From Larix sibirica (Eukaryota > Streptophyta > Pinopsida > Pinales > Pinaceae): DNA of 11,679 nt. The translations under genes and the position numbers were made by a program. The notes under the pieces were generated by a model that had not been told where the DNA came from, did no database searches, and saw only the letters and a list, made by a program, of their open reading frames with translations. Of this stretch, positions 1 through 8,100 are shown in pieces; the stretch's first letter is position 1; every line of letters begins with the position of its first letter. Where the stretch lies: NCBI GenBank assembly GCA_004151065.3, contig NWUY0305099649.1, positions 1-11,679 on the forward strand, written 5' to 3'.

Positions 1-74
1 TCAGAGACTCTTTGGGCCCACCAATTGTGGTCTTTCCACTCCTTATAATCACTAGAATTGTGGTCATGTTTCTA

Positions 75-641
75 ATATTGGCTGATCTTTGTTAGTCCTT
101 CGGCTCTGCAGTTAGCCTGGCACACTGCCATATTGTCCAGGCTAGCCAATCTCGAAAGCTGCTGCCACGAATCCTCCCAAAAGTTTGTTGATTCCCCATT
201 CTGAACTTCCCCAAAGTTGTGGTCTTGTACAATGCTCCTGTTTTGATGGGCATTTTGCCAGATAGAGGAACCTGAAGGGTCCTCGCTGAAGCGGATTAGA
301 TTCTTCTGCAGGACATTAGGAACATATTTCACATGCCCAAGCCTAGCCTAGGGTTGCGTTGTGGAGGAGACCCAATTCTACCATATTTTTGCAGCAAGGA
401 CGTTACTGTTTTTTTCCGGATCTCTCGGGATGAGACCACCCATGGACTTCGGTTGGAAGATCTTATCCCAGCTGACTAAGGCCCATTTGGGTTGGTCAGC
501 CTTCCCCCCCCATAGGAAGTTGCGTTGAATAGCTCAGAGTTCCTTGATAAAAGATTTTGGCGCAGCCATAACCGAAAAAAGATAAATCGACATAGCTTGA
601 ATCACTGATTTGATTAAGGTGACTCTGCTAGCCAAGTTAAG
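75..641 (-). other. Post-RT connection region of LINE ORF2 with 'FWEDSW' block
   Basis: After a one-base deficit in the C run at 641-645, the minus strand gives 'NLASRVTLIKSVIQAMSIYL', 'APKSFIKEL', 'AIQRNFLWGGKADQPKWALV', 'SWDKIFQPKSMGGLIPRDPE', 'YVPNVLQKNLIRFSEDPSG' and 'NGESTNFWEDSW'. These conserved blocks lie between RT and the C-terminal zinc-binding region in plant LINEs. The G8 run at 504-511 keeps the frame. Stops occur at 534-536, 378-380, 348-350 and 72-74; the last three sit where the context suggests Trp. Confidence 0.85.
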
Positions 642-899
642 GGGGCCAGAGTCCAACTCGAGAGCCTTTGTTTGATGCGATCCAGTAGGTCCTCCCATGA
701 AACTTTCTTAATAACATTGGAGGCAAGCAGAGCACTGAGGTATTTGGAAGGAAGGAGCTCCCTTGGAAACCAAGGATGTAGATGATATTTCTTTGGGTAA
801 TCTTTGGGGTGTTAAAAAAGAAGATTTGAGACTTTTCGCGGTTGACCTCCAAGCCTGACGCTTTAGTAAAGGTAGAGAGAATAGCTTTTAGAGAGTTTG

Positions 900-1660
900 C
901 TTCCTGGACCGAAGAGTGCCCCATTAACATTATGTCGTCAACAAATTGTTGGTGAGTTTTCACCTCTGCCCCCGGGTGGAGCAGTAATCCTCTAATAACT
1001 CCCTGCTGTGATTTGGCTTTGATCGTTCTCCCCAACCCTTCCGCCATGAGAATAAAAAGGAAAGGGGAGAGAGGGTCACCTTACCTGACACCTCTAGAGG
1101 GGTTGAAAGTACTGGTAGGAGTCCCATTGAGCAGAATGGAAAAGAACGCTGACGAAGTGAGGTTCATAATCCATTCAATCCACTCTGAGCAGAACCCAAA
1201 AGCCTTCAACATTTCGTGCATGAATCGCCAACTTAATTTATCATAAGCTTTTGCAATATCTAACTTTAATAGCATACCTGGCTTTTTGGTAATTTTTAAA
1301 GAATGTAAAACTTCGTGAACCAAAATGACACCGTATAAGATTTGTCGGCCTTCCACAAACCCAAATTGTTCCAGATAGATCAAACTGGGAAGAATTGGCT
1401 TCAGTCTGTTCGCCATGAATTTAGTAATGATTTTGTAGATGATATTACATAGAGCTATGGGTCGAAACTTACCAGGAGAATCAACTTCGTCGATTTTAGG
1501 GATAAGGGCGAGGAAGGTTGCATTGAAGGCTTTGAGAACCCCATGGGTTTGTCTCCAGTCTTCCACAATCTGCCATACTTCATGCTTGACCAGGTCCAAA
1601 AAATAGTGAAAAAAATTGGTAGTGAACCCATTCAGGCCTGGAGATTCCCCCCCCCCATTT
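900..1660 (-). other. Reverse transcriptase domain of LINE ORF2, interrupted
   Basis: The minus strand reads 'SPGLNGFT', 'LIPKID', 'KFRPIALCNIIYKIITK', 'MANRLKPILP', 'EQFGFVEGRQI', then motif A 'KLDIAKAYD' (1240-1266, with the first catalytic Asp), motif B 'RGVR-stop-GDPLSPFLF' and motif C 'FVDDIM' (928-945, with the two catalytic Asp). This is the non-LTR RT signature. The family norm in motif C is FADD; the Val here fits one C-to-T change. All three catalytic Asp codons survive, but a TAA (1081-1083) in motif B and a 10-base G run at 1647-1656 break the frame. Confidence 0.93.
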
Positions 1661-2319
1661 GATTAACTGCCACTTCCACTTCCAACAACGAGATTGGTTT
1701 TGTTAGGAGAGTATTTTGATCAACTGTAATCAAGGAGGGGATATGCTGGGTGATCTGAGCAATGCTGGAAGCTCTACTGACCTTGTCCTCTTTCATGATG
1801 GTACCAAAGTAACCCACCAGTTCTTCTTCCATGGTTGTCCTGTCTTCGATATAGGAACCAACAGTCATCTTAAGGCGATGGATTATGTTCCGTTGCCTGT
1901 TCTGAATAATTGATCGGTGAAAGAATTTGGTATTGCATTCACCTTCCTTGAGCCCTTGATTTCGAGATTTTTGTTGCCAATAGATCTCCTCCTCTCATTC
2001 TTGAGCAATAAGTTTGAGGGTGGTGGCTGCTTCCAACTCTCTTAGCACAACATCATACCCTATAGTCATCCCCTTCCGTTGGATTTCTTCCAGCTGTTCA
2101 ATCAGGGCCTTTTTGTCCTCGAAAATGTTTCCAAATTCCTCCCTGCTCCAGGTACAGATCTTGGCTTTGAGGTATTTTAATTTCTGTTGGAATTGGTACA
2201 TTCTCGTACCCTCAGTGGGTGGGGAGTGGAGCCACCAAGGGATTTAAAATCAGTGTGCTCCAACCAAAACTGTTCAAAGCGAAAAGGTCTTTTGGAAGGT
2301 GGGCCCACACCCCCCCATT

Positions 2320-3018
2320 GCAAGCTGACAGGCCAATGATCAGAACCTGTAGACGGCAAAACTAATGAGTGGAGGTCCCCGTTGTTGATGACAATCCCTT
2401 CTGAGACCAAGAACCTGTCAAGGTGGGAGGCGACATGGTGCTCTCCACCACGTTTGTTGTTCCATGTGAACCATCCATTAGCAGTTTCAATATCTATGAG
2501 ATTGTGAGATGCAATAAAGTCTCTAAAGGCTTCATTTGTTGCTCCTAAGCTTCGTCTTCATCCTTTCTTCTCCTCAAGCGCAGTGATTAGGTTAAAATCC
2601 CCCCCATGATCTAGGGTTTGCCATCTATCCAATTCGCAACCCAAGCAAGGGAGTCCAGAAAGGCTTGTTTCTGGGGGTAGATGCTAGGGCCATAAACATT
2701 GGTGATAGTGCCTTTGATTTGGGTTTGGGTAATATGCAAATCCGCCGAGAGGATCCCCTTCTTAGCCCAAAAGTTTGAAAGAGCTACAACTTTCAGATTC
2801 CAAAGGATAGCCAAGCCACCCGCCATACCCTGGGCATCGATGTTCATTGTTTCACAACCTTTCCATAATTTTTTCCCAATATTTTTCAGGGTTTCAGTCC
2901 CACATTTGGTTTCCTGTAGGCAAAGAATCCATAGGTTTTCCTTCCTTACCTTATTTCTCAGAGTCTTGATCTTACGGGGATGATTCACCCCACGGATATT
3001 CCAAGAGATGACCTTTAT
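2320..3018 (-). other. EEP (apurinic-like) endonuclease domain of LINE ORF2, inactivated
   Basis: The motifs of the exonuclease-endonuclease-phosphatase fold appear in order: 'SWNIRG' (metal-site Asn), 'LQETK' (metal-site Glu, about 2905-2919), 'NVYGPS', 'MGGDFN' (Asp/Asn pair, around 2590-2610), 'FTWNNKRGG', and 'SDHWPV' (catalytic Asp-His, 2327-2344). A TAG stop lies just before 'IMGG'. The G run at 2599-2605 has seven bases where the GGDFN reading needs eight (or five), so the frame breaks inside the active-site motif. A TGA follows at 2558-2560. Confidence 0.9.
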
Positions 3019-3641
3019 TGGGTAAGCTAGTTAACTTCAGAGAAGGCCGCCCGAATCGTCGGGTATTGACTGGATTCTATCAACTTACTGCCAATCTTTG
3101 TCATCCTCTGTTTGTTAGTCTTCCTCCCTCTCTTTTCACCATCTTCCGGTTGTTTTCTTTTAGTGATTTTGAGAGGTTCCTTGGAAATCCCTAGCTGGGG
3201 GGATGCTCCAGTTTTCAGGATGGCCTCCTTAAGAAGTTCAAGCTGTCTTCACGAGACATAGCCCTTACCTCTTTCGCTGCATTCACGCTCTATTTCATTT
3301 AGGTCTAATTCCCCGAGGTCCATGTCCTCCGTTTCGTCCATTTGGTCCTCCTCCATATTAACATATTGGTTAGTTGGGTCGTCCTGGGTCTTGGGGATAT
3401 CGACAGGGATAGTTCCAACAGGGAGGGTGTCCTTCTCAGGTAGTTTTTCCAGGGATTCTAGACCTTCTTCAGCTGTGGCGAGGGTTTTAAATCTGTTGAG
3501 GGTAGCGATCGAGCGGCGGGCAAACTGACCTGGGTGAGTATTACGGCCTGGCTTCCTCTTGCTCTTGACTTGTGTGAAACCTTCGAGGTCCTGACCATCC
3601 TCCGAGGTGACTTTAGGGCCCGTCGCTTCAACATTTTACGG

Positions 3642-3683
3642 GCATTTTCTACTGAAATGGCTGTGGAAATGGCATTGCCGACA
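3642..3683 (-). other. CCHC zinc knuckle of LINE ORF1 (frameshifted relative to DUF4283)
   Basis: The minus strand reads 'CRQCHFHSHFSRKC', an exact C-x2-C-x4-H-x4-C spacing, so all four zinc ligands are kept. The family usually has Gly before the His; here it is Ser. The knuckle lies in a different frame from the DUF4283 segment and in the same frame as the downstream basic tail. Directly after it comes Pro and then an in-frame TAA (3636-3638). It would bind nucleic acid in a functional element. Confidence 0.8.
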
Positions 3684-3714
3684 ATGAAAATGAACATTTT
3701 TTGTAATCAAGTGG

Positions 3715-4155
3715 CTAGATCCATTCCACATCGTCCCAGGTGAGGGTGATAGCTTCCAGGATTTCCCGTGAAAGGTTCATATAAACACAGATCCGGGCAT
3801 AAGAAGTATAGCGTTGCTGTTTGGTGAGTTTGGTCACTTTCACGAATTCGCCCAGAGTGTTGCCTATATCCTTCAGAATTTCCAAATCCCAATATTCACA
3901 TGGGAGAGAATAGAGCCGGATCCAAACATGGGCAATGCTCATATCCTCCGTTTCTAGGTTGACTCTTTCCTTCCAAGGGATGAGATACAGTCCGGAAGAG
4001 AAAAAGAAGTAAGGTCCTCCTTCCAGAACCCTATCCCTATCTTCTTGGTTAAAGAAGATAATTGTGAAGAAGCCCTTTGAACCCAGTTGCAAGTCGAAAT
4101 GGCCTTTAGGGTTCCAGGTGGATTTGATCCATTTCAGGAGATCTTTCTCTTTTGG
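3715..4155 (-). other. DUF4283 domain coding segment of LINE ORF1
   Basis: This is an uninterrupted minus-strand frame between two in-frame TAG codons. It reads 'PKEKDLLKWIKSTWNPKGHF', then 'GFFTIIFFNQEDRDRVLEGG', then 'PWKERVNLETEDMSIA', 'VWIRLYSLPCEYWD' and 'YTSYARICVYMNLS'. The block with W-I-R-L followed by L-P and W-D is the hallmark of DUF4283, a domain found almost only in plant LINE gag proteins and domesticated relatives. Here it is followed by zinc-knuckle remains, as is usual in the family. Confidence 0.88.
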
Positions 4156-4423
4156 CTAGATTCCAACAAACTTGCCAATTAGGGCTTTCTCCTTCCAAAG
4201 TTCCACACGTTCTCGCAGCTTCTCCGATTTGATCTGAAGGGCTGGGATCCCAACTGATCTGCAGATACAACTTCCGGGCTTTCGCTTCTGTCCCCGGGAT
4301 TCCTAAGATCCGGATCCCTCCCCCACTTCCTCCCTGTTTACCACCGATTTTGCCTTTGCGGCCCCATCCACTTTGGGAGGCTAGAGGAATGCGGAGGGGG
4401 GAGCCCCCCCCACGTGAGGCCAT

Positions 4424-4575
4424 AACGTCGTGTTGTTGGCCTGCAGTCTGTGCGCACCGGAGTAGCAGCTGCAGGGCGAGCCGAGCAGGGCGCTACACAG
4501 ATGAGAAACCCTAAACGGATTCGCCGAACCTCCTTTGCTCTGGATCGCTCCCACCTCCCAATTCAACATACATCT
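4424..4575 (-). promoter_or_regulatory. Probable LINE 5' leader / internal promoter region
   Basis: This G+C-rich stretch lies upstream of the first ATG of LINE ORF1 (4423). Active L1 elements carry their promoter in the 5' UTR, so this is where it would be. It contains a telo-box-like sequence (AAACCCTAAAC on the plus strand, 4506-4516) and an overlapping AACGG core at 4514-4518. An open frame also runs through the minus strand here (4581 to 4381), but it has no recognisable domain and is not called as a gene. The outer edge is judged only from the change in base composition. Confidence 0.45.
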
Positions 4576-4762
4576 TTTCAATTCAAAAATAATAATTATA
4601 AGTTAATAATAAAGTACAAAATTTATAATTTAATAATATAGTAAGAAAATTACCATGAGTAAATATGAATTTCCATACTCACTAGCCACATCAACTTTCT
4701 CACGACAAGAAGATAGTTACACCAACTAAACAAACAAACTCTCCCTCTCAATGAGAACTTGA

Positions 4763-4778
4763 CATATTGACCAATATG
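4763..4778 (+). promoter_or_regulatory. CCAAT box within a perfect inverted repeat
   Basis: The sequence CATATTG-AC-CAATATG is a perfect 7-bp inverted repeat with a 2-bp centre. It contains CCAAT at 4771-4775, about 50 bp upstream of the TATA-like box and about 80 bp upstream of the inferred transcription start, the usual range for NF-Y binding. Function is inferred from position only. Confidence 0.3.
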
Positions 4779-4822
4779 GATATTGATTCAATAAATAAAA
4801 ATTTGAAAACAAAATAACTGGT

Positions 4823-4829
4823 TATTTAA
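4823..4829 (+). promoter_or_regulatory. Candidate TATA box of EB1C (TATTTAA)
   Basis: This TATA variant lies 218 bp before the start codon and 86 bp before the CT-repeat leader. The 5' UTR from the predicted start (about 4855) to 5046 contains no ATG, so the EB1C start codon would be the first AUG of the message, which supports the placement. Confidence 0.35.
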
Positions 4830-4854
4830 GGAGCTGAGGATAGTCCGCCTTCTC

Positions 4855-5046
4855 TTCAATTCAAATTCCTGTTCAAATATTAACGTCTCTGTTGCTCTTC
4901 AAGCAATCCTCTCTCTCTCTCTCTTTGCTTCTGCTCTCTTCAACTTGAATCTGGTCAATCCATTCAACTCATCAATCTCTCTGTAGGGTAGCCGAGCAGA
5001 ACAGAGCATCGATTCGACTGGATCGGATTCAAGGATTTGAAGGAGA
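4855..5046 (+). other. EB1C 5' UTR with (CT)8 microsatellite
   Basis: This is a pyrimidine-rich leader with an uninterrupted (CT)8 run at 4909-4924, followed by further CT-rich sequence. Such tracts are common in plant 5' UTRs. There is no upstream ATG between about 4855 and the start codon at 5047. The left end is inferred from the TATA-like box. Confidence 0.5.
4909..4924 (+). repeat. (CT)8 microsatellite in the EB1C leader
   Basis: Eight perfect CT units, likely to vary in length between individuals. It sits in the inferred 5' UTR, about 120 bp before the start codon. Confidence 0.9.
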
Positions 5047-5154
5047 ATGGCCACTAACATAGGGATGATGGACTCGGCCTACTTCGTTGGAAGGAACGAG
5101 CTCCTTGCATGGATCAACACCACCCTTCAACTCTCTCTCAGCAAAGTCGAAGAG
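5047..5154 (+). CDS. EB1C: EB1C coding exon 1 (residues 1-36)
   Basis: Starts at the first ATG after the CT-rich leader and ends at AAGAG|GTAAGC in phase 0. It encodes the conserved plant EB1 N-terminus and the first helix of the calponin-homology domain ([19 protein letters not shown]). In-frame Met7 and Met8 are inside the conserved start, so Met1 is preferred. Confidence 0.96.
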
Positions 5155-8100
5155 GTAAGCACGCAGATGTTCTCATCTTAATCTTCTTTTCAAGTTTTAA
5201 GATATGGAGAAATAACTTCAAGGAATTCATTCGCTTTCTGCTCTCCGTCCCCTCCTGGATTTCGAGTTATGGAGAAGAAAAGGCTTGTCTAGAAACAAAT
5301 GCGGGCACCCATTTGGTTGTTTATTTATCTATGTAAGAGGGTTATTTGTTTTTTAAATTTTTGGGCCCGCCATTTTTTGATAGTGTGGTTTAGGGTTACC
5401 TTGAGGAGATGCAGAGTGCTTAAGGTCCAATACTCTGACGAGTGCGTAGCAGTACTTTTGTTTTCTGTATTAGAGTTTGGGTAAAAATGGGTAGACGCCC
5501 AATGTTTATTTTGTGTTCTTGATTTTCTATGAAGAAAATGAGATCCGTCTTGCCACTTCACTTCTGCTTCCTTTATTTGCATTTCTGGGTTTTGGGAGGG
5601 CAGTGCAGAACTTTTGGTTAGCTTGGTTAAATAGTTCTTGGGACTAGGGCTGCCCTCTCTTTAGGGCTTGCGGCAACAGAATAATGGGTCTTTACAGCTT
5701 GTCCCTAGCTTTTTCAGTGACTTTGTTTCATCCTTTTGGTAGGGTGATTTCAAAAGTGTCCCGAGTTGCTGGGTTCACCATGAATGGAATTGCAAGCAGA
5801 ATAGGATTATTAAAAATTTGGGCCGACGTTATGTTTGAGAACTGAGCTTTGCCATCTCAAATCATTTTGGTCTATTCTGTGAAGAATGCACAAACCCATT
5901 ACATTTGCTGCTTTTTTGATATTCGCAAATAGAATAAAAAATGACTCATTCGATTTTCTTGCAGGCTGCTTCTGGAGCTGTTCACTGTCAACTTATGGAT
6001 GCTGTACATCCTGGTGTGGTTCCCATGCACAAGGTCTCTATTCTTAAACCTTTGACAATCTTTTATTTGATTTGATATCACAAGCTGTTTAGAACATTAA
6101 TATTTTTTGGCTTATGTTGCAGGTCAATTTTGATGCAAAGACAGAGTATGATATGATTCAAAACTACAAAGTGCTGCAGGACGTGTTCAACAAGCTGAAG
6201 ATTAGCAAGGTATCGATCTCCTGGAGATTTTGCTTGCATCCCATAAGTTTGTAATTATAATGAAAGAGTTGGTGAAAATAACTTTGTTTTGATTTTGAGC
6301 TGGCAAGACTGGGGTCTCATAACACAATGGTGGAAGACAAAAATAGAATTACAGACCTCACTATAGAAATGCCACATCAGTTTGGAATGCGAAACTGCTA
6401 TCTACATTTATATTTTCTGCATATCATGATAAGAGTATAATATTTGAAGAACACATTATTATATGGATAAAAAATGCTTTGTATTTTACTTTCAAAGAAG
6501 CGATATGCATAGAGGCTGATTTGTTAATCATTAAGAAGATGGCAAGATGCATCGCCTTTTTATGTTAAGATTAGAGATGGGCTTGATTTGTATATGCAAG
6601 GGTGGGTTTGATTTATGAATTACAAGAAGAATACACGTTAAGGATACAGAAACAGCTTTTTTGATTTCAAACTACAATAGATCTCTGCTTTAGTTCTCCA
6701 GAATACCTTAAGTTTTTGAGCTCCAAGTGTGTATTGACATTGCCAACTTCGTTTTCTGAATCTATTTTTCAAGATTTGAAGGGGTCAAGCCACTCTAGTG
6801 ATCATAGTAAAAGAAGCAATGGGAATCTGGTTAAAATGCATCCATATTTTGGAAATTTGTATGCATCTTTATCTTCACCAGGCTTTGTTATCGGCTTTCT
6901 TTGCATTTGCAGCTATTTCTTCTTAGTTGTGTAACAATTTCAGGGACACTGTTTTCTGTGCTTTATGTATTGTAAATGCTCCCACTGCACAAATTTTTGA
7001 AAATTTTATTGTTGTACTTTCTTGTATTTTATAGGTAATGTAGCCTTATCTCTCATGCCTGATAGCTAGACGTAGGCTTGGAATTACCTTTGTTAGAAGA
7101 TGGCAAGATCCGTCTTGAAAGTTGAGAGTTCTGTTTTTTACTATAAATGCGGGAAAATACACAGCAGGCATTAGTTTGGTTATTACTTTCAATAAGACAT
7201 CAAGATCGATCTAATATGAGGTTTCATGCAGTACATTGATGTTAACAAGCTTGTAAAAGGGCGCCCACTGGACAATCTAGAATTCATGCAGTGGTTAAAG
7301 AGATATTGTGATTCAGTAAATGGTGGAATCATGAATAGGTAGCTTTTTTCTCTGTTCTTTTTTCCTGTTTTTTGGTTCTTTCTGGATTTTATAGCACTAC
7401 ACTAATGGGCATATTTGTTTACTGTTAACGATACCATTTGTTAATCAGTGTTTTATTCTGTGCTTCTTTAGTTACAATGCACTGGAACGAAGAGAGTCTT
7501 GCAAAGGTGGAAAAGAAGTTAACAAGAAAGCAGCTCCAGTAAACCCTTCAAGCAAGGGCAATGCACTGGGGTCTAAAACCGCCACAGTTGCTAGTTCTCG
7601 GCGAAATGATCCTTCAGTTCCAGTTGTGAATGTAGGTGCTAAATCATCCAGGACAGGGTCAAATGCTGTTAATGCTGGATATGGGTCTGTACCCTACCAA
7701 ACAACTTCAACCGAGCCAGCATCTGCAGCCGCAGCCCAGATTCAAGCTCTAAATGAGCAGGTCAAAAAGATTACTCCATTTAAAGTCTCTTGATGTTTGT
7801 GTTTTTCTTAGTCATATTTTCCTGTATATCTCTAGATTTGTGTTGTATCTTGTTTTGCCTCAGAGAGAATCTTGGTTCAATCATTGCCCAGTCCTCATAG
7901 GATTCTTTTGTTGGGAGTTTTTCCAAAGGAACTAGAGCAACATGAACTTGGTCCAGACTCTCATATCGGTCAAGTTCTCATATCTGTTTATTTCTATGCT
8001 ATTTGCCGTTTAATTGAGGCATGCAGGTCACAGAGTTGAAGCTCTCGGTAGACAGTTTGGAGAAGGAAAGAGACTTTTACTTTGCAAAGCTCAGGGATAT

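Larger units (their letters stand above)
1..3018 (-). pseudogene. LINE ORF2 pseudogene: endonuclease / reverse transcriptase polyprotein, 3' part outside window
   Basis: ORF2 nicks target DNA and reverse-transcribes the element RNA at the nick. The natural N-terminus 'KVISWNIRG' begins at 3015. The codon before it is ATA (3016-3018), so the expected start ATG is probably lost. In order come the endonuclease (to about 2320), a linker with 'PFRFEQFW' and 'EGECNTKFFHR', the reverse transcriptase (about 1660-900), the connection 'RVTLIKSVIQAMSIYLFSVM', 'FLWGG', and 'NGESTNFWEDSW' near 150-190. In-frame stops: 2611-2613, 2558-2560, 1995-1997, 1081-1083, 534-536, 378-380, 348-350, 72-74. Frameshifts fall at 2599-2605, near 2245, at 1647-1656, near 745-770 and at 641-645. 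The reading frame continues past position 1, where the C-terminal zinc-binding (zf-RVT) region would be expected. Confidence 0.92.
3027..4423 (-). pseudogene. LINE ORF1 pseudogene: gag-like DUF4283 / CCHC zinc-knuckle RNA-binding protein
   Basis: ORF1 proteins of plant LINEs bind the element's RNA to form the retrotransposition particle. The ATG at 4423 opens a Gly/Arg-rich start that drifts out of frame. The recognisable frame begins near 4250 ('EKLRERVELWKEKALIGKFVG') and runs through the DUF4283 core, including 'VWIRLYSLPCEYWD', to a stop at 3715-3717. After a frameshift near 3690-3710 it gives a CCHC knuckle (3642-3683), then 'DLEGFTQVKSKRK', an acidic stretch, 'LDLNEIEREC', and an end at TAG 3027-3029. 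In-frame stops are at 4156-4158, 3715-3717, 3636-3638 and 3249-3251. Each fits a single C-to-T or G-to-A change from Trp, Gln, Gln and Arg codons. The family call is from motif recognition and the overall identity is secure. The exact N-terminus is uncertain. Confidence 0.85.
1..4575 (-). mobile_element. Degenerate plant L1-type LINE (non-LTR retrotransposon), 3' end beyond the left edge
   Basis: In minus-strand order the sequence gives a G+C-rich leader, a gag-like ORF1 (DUF4283, CCHC knuckle) and an ORF2 with endonuclease, reverse transcriptase and the post-RT 'FWEDSW' block. This is the standard order of plant L1 elements. No LTR, integrase or protease is present. The right boundary is set near 4575, where G+C-rich sequence changes abruptly to AT-rich sequence; it is approximate. 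The 3' UTR, poly(A) tail and one target-site duplication would lie left of position 1, so the insertion cannot be bounded by a duplication here. Twelve in-frame stops and at least six frameshifts show that this copy cannot make its own proteins. A source element is inferred to have been active in this lineage in the past. Confidence 0.93.
4576..4854 (+). promoter_or_regulatory. AT-rich spacer and putative EB1C promoter
   Basis: This is the only sequence between the LINE leader and the EB1C transcript, so core promoter elements should lie here. A TATA-like TATTTAA is at 4823-4829, about 30 bp before a plausible start of transcription near 4855. A CCAAT box is at 4771-4775, inside a 7+2+7 inverted repeat (4763-4778). 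Positions 4585-4650 are very AT-rich with near-repeats of AATAAT/TTAATAA. The transcription start is inferred from spacing and is not visible directly. Confidence 0.45.
6210..7231 (+). other. EB1C intron 3 (1022 bp)
   Basis: The longest intron, from GTATCG to CATGCAG. An exact 15-bp direct repeat, AGAAGATGGCAAGAT, occurs at 6534-6548 and 7095-7109, enclosing 546 bp. Near 6570-6620 there is an imperfect tandem pair built on GTGGGTTTGATTT / ATGGGCTTGATTT. An open frame at 6716-6934 has no recognised homology. No transposase, RT or RNA gene is visible. Confidence 0.9.

Noticed and set aside
1013-1246. Plus-strand open frame of 77 codons opposite the reverse transcriptase
   Set aside because: It is antisense to conserved RT motifs A and B, which explain the sequence. 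The plus-strand protein has no domain.
2699-2983. Plus-strand open frame of 94 codons with hydrophobic and basic stretches
   Set aside because: It is antisense to the LINE endonuclease, whose motifs are clear on the minus strand.
3322-3743. Plus-strand open frames (3322-3528 and 3534-3743) with Ser-rich and Arg-rich sequence
   Set aside because: They are antisense to the ORF1 zinc knuckle and 'GFTQVKSKRK' tail and have no independent support.
3707-3892. Second minus-strand open frame in the DUF4283 region
   Set aside because: It is an alternative frame over the same bases. The frame of 3715-4155 carries the family motifs.
1-4575. LTR retrotransposon or viral insertion
   Set aside because: No LTRs, protease or integrase are present. 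DUF4283, the EEP endonuclease and the non-LTR RT motifs identify an L1-type LINE.
5325-5582. Minus-strand open frame of 85 codons in EB1C intron 1
   Set aside because: It has no recognisable motif and lies in T-rich intron sequence of a gene on the other strand.
6716-6934. 72-codon open frame in intron 3 with a hydrophobic C-terminus
   Set aside because: It has no homology I recognise, lies within a well-supported intron, and its hydrophobic end follows from T-rich sequence.
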